A DNA stretch of 64,000 nt. Origin: Glandiceps talaboti (taxonomy: Eukaryota > Hemichordata > Enteropneusta > Spengelidae). The first letter of the stretch is position 1. Every line of letters starts with the position of its first letter. Positions 1 to 11,883 of this stretch are shown here, piece by piece. A program made the position numbers and the translations under genes. The notes under the pieces are model-generated. The model was not told the origin of the DNA. It saw nothing but the letters and a program-made list of their open reading frames with translations, and did no database searches. Where the stretch lies: contig NC_135550.1 of NCBI RefSeq assembly GCF_964340395.1, positions 15,948,984-16,012,983 on the forward strand, given 5' to 3'.

Positions 1-130
1 TTAGTTAATTCATAAAAAAGCATTGCTTTACTTGTCAATGATCGGTTGGCTGCATTACTTGTACGCTGCTTAAACATTATATATCCAATTGCATAAACAA
101 TATCGATATAGCATTTTGTTTGCTTCAATC

Positions 131-2262
131 TATATAGCAGCTAACTCTTACTGATAGAAACGTGACCGAATTCCCCAAGAGTCATGACAATTGCAAATTA
201 AGAAGTTTTTCAGAAATACTCCCATACAGATGAAGTAATCAAAAATAGTCAAGGGAGTTTCAAGTTAGCCTTATAGAAAACGGCAATGTCTTAAAGCAAT
301 CTTCAAGATGTTTCTCAAAGGCATTACCGATGCTTGCAGTTAGTCGGAATTACTATAGCGTGTGCTTTCCTCAACATTTTACCATTATGTCCATGGCTTT
401 ACAATTACTTTCTAGTGAAGTGTGTTAGTAATACATCTACAAGGAATCCACAAACTAAGGTGTCTTGGAACACATTTGAAAGCTGATAACTGACATATAA
501 CCTATAATGAATTGGTTAATGGATACGGCACAATTTCAGTAAAATCGGAAATGCTACATATATGGTTGTCGGCTAAGTGAGTTGCTCATCTCTTCCTGAG
601 CCAAAGAGTCAATATTTAGTGATCACATTTTGTGCTCATTCATTAGGATATGGTATTCAGGAAAAAGCAGCGTCATTGGATTTGAACATTGTAGCATTAT
701 ACTGGCCCCGTGTACTGGTAACGGTTTAATGCTCTGTGAGTGGTCTACGTCCTGTTTTACAATCAACCTATAATCACCTCTTCTTCACGATTCTAAGATA
801 GATTACATTTCTCACTGACATTGTATAGGTTTTAAGGCCCTTTTCAAACAAGGCGACATGTTTGATATACTGAAGACTGTTGCTCACCTACTTATCCTGC
901 TTGATAATTCTGCACAAAATCTTTCATCTAATCTTACAAGTTACAATCAGGGAATGAAATAAAAAAACTGGGGGTAAGCGAGTGGCTCTTTCAAAACTCT
1001 CAATCGCCCGTTTCCATAAATTATTTCATAAATTGTAAATTTCCGAAATAAAATGTCTTAAAAACAGAATTTCATGTCTGTCGCACTTCTTAGTCATCGA
1101 TATATGTTCAACGTCATCCACTGAACGATAACATGTCATACAGGTAAACGAAAAGTCCATGCACTTTTCGTTGTCATGTTTGCTTCCCTCTCTATAGCAG
1201 CTAACTCTTAATGACACGAACGTGACCGAACTCCCCAAGAGTCATCATTATTGCAAAGGTTTTCAAAAAATGTTCCCATAAAGACAAATTAATCAAGGTA
1301 GTCTAGGGAGTTTTAAGTTAGCTTTATACAGAACGAAATACCTTATTTAAATTATTTATTTATACAAATGCCTTAAAGGAATCTTCAAGATGTTTCTCAA
1401 ACGCATTGCCGATGTGTGCAGTTAATCATGCTGTCGGGATTACTATAGTGTGTGCTTTCCTAACATTTTATCATTATGTCCATGTTTTTACTTTATAGTG
1501 AAGTGTGTGTTAACTTGGTAATATATCACCGAGGAATCCACAAACTGATTTATTGTCTAATACGGTTTCTTAGAGCGATTTAAAAAGCTTATAATAGGCA
1601 TAACACATATAATGAATTAGTGAATGGATACGGTGCAATTTCATTAAAATCGGGAATATTATATATATGGTAGTGGTCTATATGATAGTGAGTTGCCCAT
1701 ATGTTACTTAGCCAATGAGTCGACAGTTAGTGATTATTCTTTGTGGCCATTCATTAGATTATGGTATTCAGGAAAAAGCTGCGTCATTAGATTTGAATAT
1801 TGTAACATTATACAGCCCCCTGTGTACTGGTAACGGTTTAATGCTTTGAGAGTGGCCTACTTCCTTTTTAGCAATCAACCTACAATCAGCTTTTCTACAT
1901 GACTCTAAGCCAGATTACATTACTACTTGTGTAGGTTTTAAGGCCCTTTTCAAACAAGGCGTGCTGAAGACTGTTACTCACCTACTTATATTGCTTGATA
2001 ATACTGCAAAATCTTTCATCTAATCTTACAAGTTACATTTTAATACATTCACAGTAATACATATGGAATGCAATCATAAACAGACGGTGAGCAAAGGGCG
2101 TTTTCGAAACTCGTAATCGCCTGTTGTATTTTTTATAAACTGTAAATTTAACATGACGTAAAAGCAGAATTTCATGTCCGTCCTACTTCTTAATCATCGA
2201 TTGATGTTCAACGTCATCCATCGAAAGAAAGCACTTTCTACATACTGGTAAACGAAATTTAA
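131..2262. repeat. Diverged tandem duplication, unit about 1.06 kb
   Basis: Two head-to-tail copies of the same sequence, roughly 131-1170 and 1191-2262. Matching landmarks: 'tagcagctaactctta' at 134 and 1194; 'aatcttcaagatgtttctcaaa' at about 298 and 1379; 'ggtattcaggaaaaagc' at about 651 and 1762; 'cagaatttcatgtc' at about 1066 and 2166. The copies differ by many substitutions and small indels, so the duplication is old. An open minus-strand stretch in copy 1 (1026-1238) is broken in copy 2, so it is probably not coding. Nature of the unit unknown; more copies may lie left of the window. Confidence 0.85.
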
Positions 2263-2283
2263 CAACATTGTTATTGTGTATAT

Positions 2284-2625
2284 GTTACACCCAATCCGTG
2301 AAACTGTGGAGTCATGATGGGTGAATATGGTTAGCGTGACCGGCTTGGAATCTACAGGTTGCAGGTTCGAGCCCTGTCGCTGCCTGCTGTTTGTTTCTGA
2401 GTGGCTAAAGTCCTTGGGCAAGATTTGAACCACGACTGTGCCTCAGTAAACTAAGCTGTATTATTGGGGACCTGGTAGGATGTAGGTTGCAATGTGAAGG
2501 CTTTAATCCTATGCGCTGAAATGGCTGCAATGGATAGTATGCTCCCCGGGGAGTTGAGGAATACTAAAGGGCCGTTGGGGTAATAGTTGTAAAGCGCTTT
2601 GAGCACGGCATGGGAAAGAACCCAA

Positions 2626-2666
<41 letters not shown>

Positions 2667-3039
2667 GTATTATACTGCCTAATTCATGAAATGGTCAACC
2701 TTATCCAAATGATATAGATTACGATCTAAAAGTGGTCATTTTAAACTTTGGGGGCAAGAATTTTGAACTGGGGTGCTGGTTATCGAACTATATTAAAATA
2801 CAAGCTACACTGAATGATAATAAAACAAGAATTGTGAAGTGATGAGTTTGTAAATACATGACAATAAAATTGTTTGATTCTTATTCTTTTTGTGTCTGTC
2901 CTATAAAAGATGCTCATTTCATGTACTGGGCATATCTTGCAATACCCACTTCATAACGTGGGCAACACGATTGCCCATTTATGAACTGGGTAAAGTTACC
3001 TACCATTTCATGAATTGGGCGATTTCACAGATTTGTAAC
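2284..3039. mobile_element. MITE (GTTACACC-ended TIRs), copy A, interrupted by a SINE
   Basis: Begins with GTTACACCCAATCCGTGAAA at 2284 and ends with the inverted counterpart (ATTTCACAGAT...GTAAC, to 3039). Between about 2304 and 2674 it is interrupted by a tRNA-derived SINE. From about 2675 the sequence again matches the intact copy at 15250-15678 along its length, including 'attatcgaact' and 'agaattgtgaagtgatgag'. Some 35-40 bp of the left TIR are missing at the SINE junction. No transposase reading frame; non-autonomous. Confidence 0.75.
2304..2674 (+). mobile_element. tRNA-derived SINE with (ATT)n tail
   Basis: Pol III-type head: A-box-like TGGTTAGCGTG at 2328-2338 and a near-perfect B box GGTTCGAGCCC at 2364-2374, 26 bp later. 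The body contains 'ccttgggcaagatttgaac' (about 2412-2430) and ends with 'gtaaagcgctttgagca' and an (ATT)n tail at 2627-2665. A GCGCTTT-type tail plus a trinucleotide repeat is typical of SINEs using L2/CR1-type LINE machinery. It sits inside MITE copy A, so it inserted later. Boundaries approximate to about 10 bp; no clean target-site duplication identified. Confidence 0.7.
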
Positions 3040-3050
3040 ACAAACACACG

Positions 3051-3094
<44 letters not shown>
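3037..3094. repeat. (AC)n microsatellite
   Basis: Long CA-dinucleotide run starting right at the right end of MITE copy A. A second (AC)n run is at 3530-3563. Confidence 0.97.
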
Positions 3095-3095
<1 letters not shown>

Positions 3096-3527
3096 CTTTA
3101 TAAGACGAAATTGATCTTAATGTCATTCGTAAATCGAACTATTACAGTTGTATTAATATGTAATTCGGATGGATTTTTACAGCTCAGTAAATGATGTTGG
3201 GTTGGTGTTTCACTAATATAACATGACATTTTACACACACTCAGGCAACTTATCATCAACTCCGTGTGTAATGTTTTAATTAGGAACCTGTTTGCATTGC
3301 ACTGTGAAGGAATAGCAATGCTGATAACTTTTCAATGTGACTTGACAAGTTGTGGTTCTGTTATTGTTAGTCAAGAGTTGAAATATGAAGATCTTTGTGT
3401 CAAAAATGTAATGTCCCGTGATTGGAAATCCAGACCTTTCCAACATCATTTTAGATGTAATTGCACTATTCATAATAGTACACATTATTTCTTTGGAAAG
3501 TGTACTGTATAGCCCCTCCCCACCCCC

Positions 3528-3565
<38 letters not shown>

Positions 3566-4388
3566 CCTTGTGATATTTAGATGGTAAAGGGATGTTTCAA
3601 GTTTAACTATGTAATTTCTACATCCGCGGGGGTGGGGGTAATCCCATAGACGACCATACTAAGGAGGGTCCGCTGGAAAGAGCTGTTTTTGTGTGCATAA
3701 GATATGGGAAGGGGTATACTTTTCATCAGAATTTGGTATCAAAGTAATTTCACCGTAGGACATAAAAAACCAAATTGAACTGTATAAACAAAATAGGATA
3801 TCATGTGTTGTTTTGTTGGCATGTGGTGACACTTGTTTCCGTAATACAATTTATTTAGTAGCATGGTGATACTAGGGGAGAAAAAAACACTATTATTACA
3901 ATGCGTCCTCTTCTTGCAACGGGACACTTCAAAGCAATGCATACTATTCTATTCTGTGCAATACAGTTGGGGTTAGTTAATGAGGGGGGAGGGGAGGTAT
4001 GACACCAATTTGGACTCGGAGGTCGCAAATGTTAAACTCGGGCCAAATTATGTGTTTCTGATAACCCGACCGACCCTAGGCTAGTTTGAGCTACCGATCC
4101 TAAATATATATGTACATTCAGAAGGGTAAAATGGCGAGAATTTACTTCTATTTCGGAATCCGTGCAAATGTTCTTTGTTGACTCCATTCCTGGAAAACCA
4201 GGTCTTTTTAGACTTTAAGTTGGATTTATACGGTACAGTATGTACTCTTATATTGCATTCGTCTACTTTACGCAATTGTCTTCATAGTATTTCGTTTTTC
4301 ACCTATTGAAACTATCATAGCAATATTTTGTCTATGTAGGGAGGGTTGAAGCAATTTCTCAACAAAATACCGACCTACATGTACCTAG
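3095..4388. other. No gene seen
   Basis: Apart from the (AC)n run at 3530-3563, I see no recognisable gene or element. Open frames here either translate the CA repeat or are short and without any domain. Confidence 0.6.
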
Positions 4389-5916
4389 GGAAGACCGATG
4401 AGGAGCGACCTGCCACTTGAAAACTGCGAACTGCGACTTAAAATGTGCGACCTGCGACTTGCATATTGTCACCCGCGACTTGTCAGCCTCAATGGTGGAT
4501 ATTAGAATCGAACGTTTTCTCGTAGTAGTAGAAATTCAGGTATTTATATTTTCGACAAAGGCGAGTTGGTCAGTTGGAATATACCATTGCAGTTTCGTCA
4601 GGACACATACACGAGGAAGCCTCGAAAAGCTGTCTTAATATTACAACTCGGTGAACTATTTAACGTTCTCTTCGTACTCTAGAAATACTCTGTGACCTGT
4701 GACCTAGCTCCAAGTGTTGGGTGTCAAATAACTAATATCTTACTAGTATACACGTATGTTTCGCTCTTTCAAGTGCGGTGGTCGAAAATAAACAATGCTA
4801 TGTTAATATGAGTAGTATACTCAAAGTTACATTCGCCGATGCAATGAGTGGTGCATTTGGAAGATGCAGACAAGCACGGCACGGCCGCCATCTTGCTTTT
4901 CGCCTGGCCAGTCTTATACTAAGTAATGCACCGTTAATGCCAATAAATGATAACTCTGAGACAAGATGTGCCGTTAAAGAAGGGGACGAGCTCCACGTGC
5001 AGGTGTCGTAACGAACAGCCATGTCGTGAAGCCACTCGCCTGTTTGAGTGACGGCACGTCATGGAAGGTTGGTACCCGAGTGTTGCCAGCCACCAGCGGG
5101 GGGGGGGGGGTGACGTGTACTGCGAACAGGGCGGAACATTGGGCGGTGCGGGGTCTGCGTGTTCGAGTCTCCCACCGCCATGGTCTGTGCCCCACATGCC
5201 TGGTTACAGCCAGCGAGCCCCGTGGCGGCAGCCCCCCCCCCCCTTACTGTGTTTATTGATAACATTTGCTCATTCTTACTCTTTTATTTCATTCTGCGTT
5301 TTTTGTGGGGGGGTTTCCCGGGGGTTTTCTGATGATTGGTAGGCGTCATAGCAGACAACCATGGAGCACGCCCTAGGCGGGTGTCCTGACGATGGAGTGT
5401 GTGGTGCCCATTGGAGTTAGCCTGTGATGCATGTGTGAGATCAGAGCATTGTATATGAGTAGAGTAGTACATGTAGACATGGGTATGGTACATGTAATGT
5501 GTGTATTTAGGAGTGGGTGGGTTGGAAATATTTTGCTACAGTGATGGTGCTTGTGTTCACTGTGCCAACGTTGGCAGTGAAAGGCTGAGTGAGGATGTGA
5601 ATTGGTATATATATTAATGTAATAGGAGAACAGTGTTTCGTTTCGGATTGCAGCCCGTGCAGTTGGTGGAAGTCATCCCCTGGTATTAACCGCGATTATA
5701 TGACTATGCTATAATCCCAACATTAGCTTATATTACGTTATCTTAAAACGGGAACCGTTACCCGAACTCACAGAAAATGATACCTAACGGATTGCTAATT
5801 AACAGGCTGTTTCTTGAAGGCATCCTAAAAGATCCTCAAGTAATATGTAACAATTTCAGTCGCAGTTTTACAAGCCGCAGTTTTCAAGTCGCAGTCGCTG
5901 TCCTCACCCATCTTCC
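4389..5916. mobile_element. Candidate non-autonomous DNA element with about 60-bp imperfect TIRs
   Basis: The left end (4389-4455, beginning GGAAGACCGATGAGGA) and the reverse complement of the right end (5862-5916, GGAAGATGGGTGAGGA) align over about 60 bp. Both continue into the shared block ACTTGAAAACTGCG and a run of degenerate 'ctgcgactt' sub-repeats. Size about 1.53 kb. The interior has a GC-rich core (about 4840-5260) with a poly-G (5098-5110) and poly-C run (5232-5243), in contrast to AT-rich flanks. No transposase. Target-site duplication not resolved. Confidence 0.55.
4820..5260. other. GC-rich patch with YY1-type and B-box-like motifs
   Basis: CpG-containing block inside the 4389-5916 element. 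It has a GCCGCCATCTTG motif at 4884-4895 (the YY1 core on the minus strand) and a TGTTCGAGTCT B-box-like word near 5159-5169. A 40-codon minus-strand frame starts at the YY1-type ATG (MAAVPCLSAS...) and has no recognisable domain. It could be a promoter/first exon or a SINE-like component; nothing decides between them. Confidence 0.3.
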
Positions 5917-7739
5917 ATATGTACCTACCCTATTTTCTGTATCAACAAGTATCAAAACAGGTAAGCAGGAGTGCGTGACCCTTACGATAAAATGTATGAC
6001 CAGTAAGTATTAGTTTGCCAATTATTTTCTTCTCTTGAAATCGCTCTATTTAGCATGGTATTACGAACCTTGACAACCTTCCGGCTACTGTAAGTGAGCT
6101 GCTGAACATCTGGGATATGACACTACCAGGTTTGATAAGATCTACTTCATAAGAAAAGTGTTAGCACTTGAAGAATGACTTCCCTCTTGAACGTGGAAAT
6201 TGATATCTTGAATAGGTGTTAAGTATCTACCATTAGGAGGTAAATCACGTACACATGCCACCTGCTAAATACATTATATACCTCTGGCCAAATATGAATT
6301 GAATTGTATTGCTTTATTTTACTATTTTCCGATAAAAACGATTTCATCAAACCCCTACCTCGACATTTCTCTCCATGTGCTATAAATGATGAATACCCTC
6401 TAGAAGACATCTGATTCGTATTCGCTGTGACATTGCATGCTTACAATCGACATAAATCAGCCACAGAACGTGGCATTGAATGCAAAATGGCTTCAAACGA
6501 ACAATGTCCATGGTTACAAATACTGTGAAGGTATTCATGTAAATAAATGAATTATAATATTTTGACGTTTGAAGTTTTCTAGAGCATGCATACAGTCATT
6601 ATCATACTCAGAACAAACGTTGTGTCAATGCTATTTTATTACCGTTCTGAATGTTGTGAATATTATTCACAAATACATTCTTGTCAATTTCTGTATATAT
6701 ATTACTACATTTGCTTTTAACAATACGTTTTATTACTTTTCCATTAAATGCGATGTAATACTTAATTGAGCGAAACTCGTTTTAAACATCAATCCCTCTG
6801 ATTTGCTCAGTTGTTTACTTGTTAGCAAGACGTTTTTGAAGCCTATGTGACAAAGATAAATTGTTAATATTCTAATGGAATGGCTGCAAATAACTTTTAA
6901 AATTGTTAATCAAACACGTGTTATTTTTTATTACTATGGATGGATTCACATACACAGTTTAACGAAAAACTAGTCTGTGACATGGACTACTTTGTTAGAG
7001 TTTGGTTGAGATCCCTACTAAGATGCCATGGCAATCCGAAAAAACAAAGATTTTGCCTCATTCAGTAAACACAACATGCAAGTATACTCTACTACTGGAG
7101 TATTCTAATCAAATTATATTTTTAATTAAGCGCAAATCTTTTTTCATATCAGTGAAATGTTGATGGGACGCCCTGAAGTTAAATAAAATGCATTTTAATT
7201 AAATTAGATGTTTTTAATATATAAGATCGAATCACGAATGACACGCCCAGTAATTTAATTAAATTGTCTTTTTATATTAAATTGGCGCATTTAGGTTCAT
7301 GAGAACAAAATGTGGATGGTACACATGGTAATCAATTAAGCTGTGGTTTTAATTGGTTGCACGTTGGTCAACATCTAATTAACCATGTTCTGATTAAAAG
7401 AAGATTAAAATATGCTACCGACATATTTTACGGATAAGTGAATCCATGCTTGGTTACTTCCTTCCAATAAGTACGTATGTTCGTAAAAGTAGATGATAAA
7501 ATGTACACCCCGTAACATATACAAATATACTTTACTTTAACGGACATAATGATATCGCGAGTTCATTCTTGTGTTCAGTAATGTCAGTTTTAATTTTCAC
7601 CGACCAATCGTGTAAATTTGGAGTGCCAGCCGACCAACCATGTTTTACATTTGTTTCTCTTTTTTGGATTATTCAAACTTTAATTATAAGGTGCCGAATA
7701 TATTACCAGTTTTAAACTGAATGCCTCCTGTAAAGGAAT
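5917..7739. other. AT-rich, no gene seen
   Basis: No open frame with a recognisable domain, no tRNA and no clear element end. Contains a near-repeat of 'gaccaa(t/c)c' words around 7600-7650 only. Confidence 0.6.
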
Positions 7740-8762
7740 AACTCATTAAACTTTAAAAAAAAAAACTATGATAACAGGATTTGTTTTTGGACAAGCGTTC
7801 TTTCTTAGGTTAATGTATGTGCCAAATTATACGGAATTTACAGATTGCATAATACTGCTTAATTACTGAATATCGTTCATTATTCAAAATACTCATTAAA
7901 GGTAAAAGTTATAGGAACAAACTTCATAGGACAGGTGCGTATTATTATGGTTGATATATGTATCATATTATACGAAATTTGAAGCTTGCATTTTTAAGAT
8001 AAAACCTAGTTACCTAAAATAATTAATTATGCAAATTTTTCATTAAAACTGACTAAGCTATATCAAATATTTTATAGGACATATCAGCTTTGTTATGGTT
8101 AACATATGTACTAAATTATATTGAAATTCAAGTATGCAGTCTTAAGATATAGCCTAATTACCGAAAATAAATAATTATGCAAATTATTCACTAAATCTTC
8201 AAACATAATCAACAACTTTTATAGGAGATATGCACTCTGTTATGTTTAACGTATGTACTACATTATATTGAAATTGAAGTATGCAGTCGTAAGATATAGC
8301 CTAATTACCGAAAATCATTAATTATGCAAATTATTCATTAACACTGTAAGGTATATCAACAAACTTGATAGGACATATGTGTTTTCTCATGGTCAGCGTA
8401 TGTACTAAATTATGTTGAATATGAAGGATGCATTCTTAAGATATAGCCTAATTACCAAAAATAATTAACTATGCAAATTATTTGTTAACGCTAGCTGTAA
8501 GGTACATCACCAAATTTTATAGGACAGATGTATGTTGTTATGTTTAACGAATACACTAAATTATATTGAAATTGAAGTATGCAGTCTTAAGATATTGCAT
8601 AATTAGTTGATTTCATTAATATGCGAATTTCTCTAATTAAACATTAACAGATCTGGCTCAAAACCTAATCACGTCTAACCATGACCCTAAAGATTATATA
8701 TTCCAAATTTCAGTAGAATTGAGTCAGCTGATTTTTAGAAAATGATGACACAGACACACACG

Positions 8763-8826
<64 letters not shown>

Positions 8827-8900
8827 TTCAGTCAGTCAGACAGACACACAGACAGAAATTCCCCTTTTAATACCTCCCGTACCCTTACGGGAGGTAAAAA
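7740..8900. mobile_element. Helentron-associated/'pearl'-type non-autonomous element
   Basis: Three-part architecture. (1) Five to six tandem copies of an AT-rich unit with period 147-150 bp: the word ATGCAAAT (or variant) recurs with its G at 8031, 8179, 8326, 8473 and 8623. (2) A (ACAG)n microsatellite at about 8764-8825. (3) A terminal perfect hairpin, TACCTCCCGTA (8871-8881), 4-base loop, TACGGGAGGTA (8886-8896). Known: DINE-1/HINE elements and the oyster 'pearl' elements share this order of about 150-bp core repeats, tetranucleotide microsatellite and 3' stem-loop. No Rep/helicase reading frame. The left end is not sharply defined. Confidence 0.65.
8871..8896. repeat. Perfect 11-bp hairpin at the end of the 147-bp repeat element
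   Basis: Arms TACCTCCCGTA and TACGGGAGGTA around loop CCCT. It lies just downstream of the ACAG array and is interpreted as the 3'-terminal stem-loop of the Helentron-type element. Confidence 0.8.
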
Positions 8901-9366
8901 GCGTTCGAAATGCGAGATACCAAAAGAACAAAAGTATTTAAATCTTCAAAGGTGCTTCGATATATTGGAGTAGTTCACTGTGTGATGCTTTTTGTTAGAC
9001 ATTATTATGCTATGACTTGCTGTTTTTTGTTATGTTACTTCTTTGCTAATCCCATTTTCACTAGCCAAAATCACAGACGTCCAGCTGTGTATCACTGCCA
9101 ACCAAAATTTCAATTAAAAATGTGTATCATTAGACTGTACAAAAGGTAGCAAGAGAGATATCGTATTACTTTATAGCATGTGATATGTTGTCACTTCTTA
9201 TGTTCTTCACACAGCATAATTACCCAAAAGTAAAAACCCTGGCACTTTATAATTATCATCAGGTTAACGTCCTTAACTTAATAAAAAATCCTGACAGAAC
9301 AATACCTGGCGGTTAGAATTAGACAGGTTTGGGGGCGCATCTTGGCATTAATGATCTTTAACTCAC
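8901..9366 (-). other. Start of globin intron 2
   Basis: Sequence downstream of the exon 2 donor (GTGAGT at 9366). No globin helix G/H exon was recognised here or anywhere in 1-9366 on the minus strand; the remaining exon(s) may be short and missed, or outside the window. Confidence 0.6.
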
Positions 9367-9595
9367 CCAAAATAAGTCAGGATTAAAATGTGTCCTCTTG
9401 TGTGTTCTTCCTATCTTGCGAAGAAGTTCAATAACAAAGTCGACATCTTCTAACGATGCTATAGCTTCGTCGATGGTATACATCACAAGTGATGCATGGT
9501 TTTCTAATTGTTGGCTTTCTCGCAGGTCTTCTAAATCATCAAAGTCATCCAAGTTCCTGAACATTCGCTTTAGGTCGACATTGCTCTGAAACAGC
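9367..9595 (-). CDS. Globin X-like globin, exon 2 (helices B-end to G-start, haem pocket)
   Basis: Second coding exon, 229 bp: one base completing the split Arg63 codon plus 76 codons (residues 64-139). Seen: acceptor ...tgtcttgcag before 9595; donor GTGAGT right after TTT TGG at 9367, phase 0, matching the conserved G7.0 globin intron. Haem-pocket residues are present: CD1 Phe75 (RMFRNLD), distal E7 His96 (LENHASLVM) and proximal F8 His128 (KIGRTHKR). E7 and F8 are 32 residues apart, as in neuroglobin. The stretch TIDEAIASLEDVD is the typical E-F region of globin X/neuroglobin-type proteins. The frame runs open for a further 26 codons upstream of the acceptor, into the intron, and that part does not look like globin, which fixes the exon boundary. 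Inferred: a bis-histidyl hexacoordinate globin. The rest of helices G and H must lie on further exon(s) at lower coordinates, none recognised here. Confidence 0.93.
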
Positions 9596-9675
9596 CTGCA
9601 AGACATGAATGAGTAAAACGTTTGTATACACAATTCTTCCCCAAATGGAGAATGTATTTCGGCTTTGATTAGCAT

Positions 9676-11814
9676 CGTACTGTATTTTCGCCAAGAATAA
9701 TGAAAGTTTTGTTTCTTGTCCCGCGCGAGTTTCCTCTGGTCACTCGCATAAAATTTTTATGGGTTTTTTTCAACCTTGTAAACCTTAAACCACGAAAGAG
9801 TTTCTGTAATATCTGTAGGTCATTATTTTTTCGGGGGTTATCATGCCTAGTTTCAACACCTCAGTCTAGATGGAACATTGTTTAGTGTCACTGGTAGCTA
9901 GCACTCTATGTTTTGTCATAATCTATGCTGTAATATCGGAGCCGTCAAAATATTTGTCTTTTGTATGCTGAAACAAACTAAATTCATAATGTTTAAGAAT
10001 AGCCAAGCCTGTTCGGTAATAGCAGTGTTAAAATCAATAGAAGATATGGGTAATAACAATTAACCCCTTCATATAATATCTCGATAGAATATTTTGAATA
10101 TAATATAATATAACATAATATTTCTTTCCACGTTTTAACGTAAAACGTCTTTCGTGGATATAGTGTTTGAACCATTAGTAAAATTTCCATACAGGTTTTG
10201 TATTCTTTCTGTGACGTAATCATTGTCTATGCCATAGGATATAGGCAACGTCAACGTCCGTCTGCGCAAGCATTGGCATGCATATTTATTTTCCGGCACA
10301 TCGCTGTTTATAGAAAATAGAAGATAAACTCTTTCTAAGAATGGTTTTATCTTCGTATTTTGATTGCTGATAATTTCTGGCTAGATTACAGGAACATACA
10401 TTACTTCATTAGTTTGTTTATCAATACAAGGTGGCTGTAAACTATAAGAGCTTAATAACAATGGTCACTCGTTTCTATATCAGTCATCTATGTACCGCTT
10501 TCTTACTTTTTTGCTTACTCATGTTTCTCAGATTTAGGCTTACAAAGCATCTTATAATATTAACAGAATATTGGCAGGTAATAGGTATTCGAGTAATATC
10601 AGAGGCTGTAAAACAATATCAGTGTCCTTCTAAGGTTTCAACATATACAGGTGAGATGTATAGTGCATAGCCTTTAATAAATGATGAGCTGAATCTCCAA
10701 AGAAATCCGATCAAAATTGTGCATAACAGAGTATCACGGTTATCTATACATAATAGGCAAAATAATAGATATCATGTGTATTTTTACACTATCTTTCCAT
10801 TTGTATGTTTCACAATCGTGTTCAAACTTGATTATATGTGTAAAGGTGTTATCTTTCCTTCCAAGGTATCAAAAAGGCTTAACATCAACGAAAATGAAGC
10901 TATGTACTATTGTCTACACCCAAAGGAACACTCTTTTGAGTCTTTGTTGTTGGTTTGTTTTGTTTGGTATATAAGTTATTAATGTGTTTTATATTTTATC
11001 TTCATGACGGTTTTACTGTAGTTTTTTATTAATATTTTATATCTCGGATGTATTAGCACATTTGTGCTACTTTTTAAACCGAGTATAAATAAAATAATAA
11101 TAAAATAACAATAACAATTGTATATATGAGATGTTATTTACATTATATTTTCAATCAGTCAATAAATCATCAATTGCTTCTTTTTCGTTCAAAGAACATG
11201 TTATCTGTATCCTAGAGTAACATTGGATTACATTTTATTGTCATCCATATACAAACTTATTTATCGAATTGTTTTTTTCGATGTCTCTGTGGTTGCTGAA
11301 AAGTGCATAAACGCCTATAGTATACACTTCTTTCGCCGAAAGGCATGTCCAAAAATAGTACGATTGTAAATTCAGAAGAACTCTGCGCGATAACTGATTA
11401 CAGTATCGGTATCATTCACTAGCAAAATATTAGAAATAGCATTGCTTCTCATACATTTAGATGGTACTTGTTTGTATAATTACTATGAGCCATAGTTCAC
11501 TTTCCATTATTTATATTTTGTTAATGTTTGCTATCGTTACACTCCTATCTAGAATCAATACCAGCGAATTTGCTGGTATGGAGGGAGTTAAGAGTAGATA
11601 AGGCAAATATAACAAGATTACCTACAACAAAACAGTGCGTGCCTCTATAAGAATAATATTGCTTCATGGAAGCGCTTACAAACATCACCTTGTTCATTTA
11701 TGTACATTAATGACAGTTGTTCAAGTTGTAAAAACAAACTTTAAGTGTGGACTATTTTGAATTCGCGCTACCAATTTTACTCTATCGTTATCTAATCATT
11801 ATTCACATTCCGTG
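9676..11814. other. Intronic, no gene or element recognised
   Basis: AT-rich intron sequence. The open frames here (60-90 codons) show no domain and have AT-driven composition. Confidence 0.55.
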
Positions 11815-11883
11815 AACGTGATTGGATATCGATGATTACATGGTAAATGGAGAGAGCTTCTATCGGCGATATCCAATCACGTT
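11815..11883. repeat. 17-bp perfect inverted repeat
   Basis: AACGTGATTGGATATCG at 11815-11831 faces its exact reverse complement at 11867-11883 across a 35-bp spacer. Could be a small foldback element; flanks show only weak further symmetry. Confidence 0.75.

Noticed and set aside
2304-2400. A functional tRNA gene
   Set aside because: Only A/B boxes are present; no acceptor stem pairs, and the SINE body and ATT tail follow.
7380-7520. Minus-strand frame containing QAWIHL as a possible globin helix H exon
   Set aside because: Spacing of the residues after Ala-Trp does not fit helix H, the preceding helix G and 'RW(T/S)P' segment are absent, and no clear acceptor matches phase 0.
9358-9675. 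The whole 105-codon frame as a single globin exon
   Set aside because: The first 26 codons before the cag acceptor at 9596 and the three codons after TGG at 9367 are not globin-like; conserved splice positions delimit the exon.
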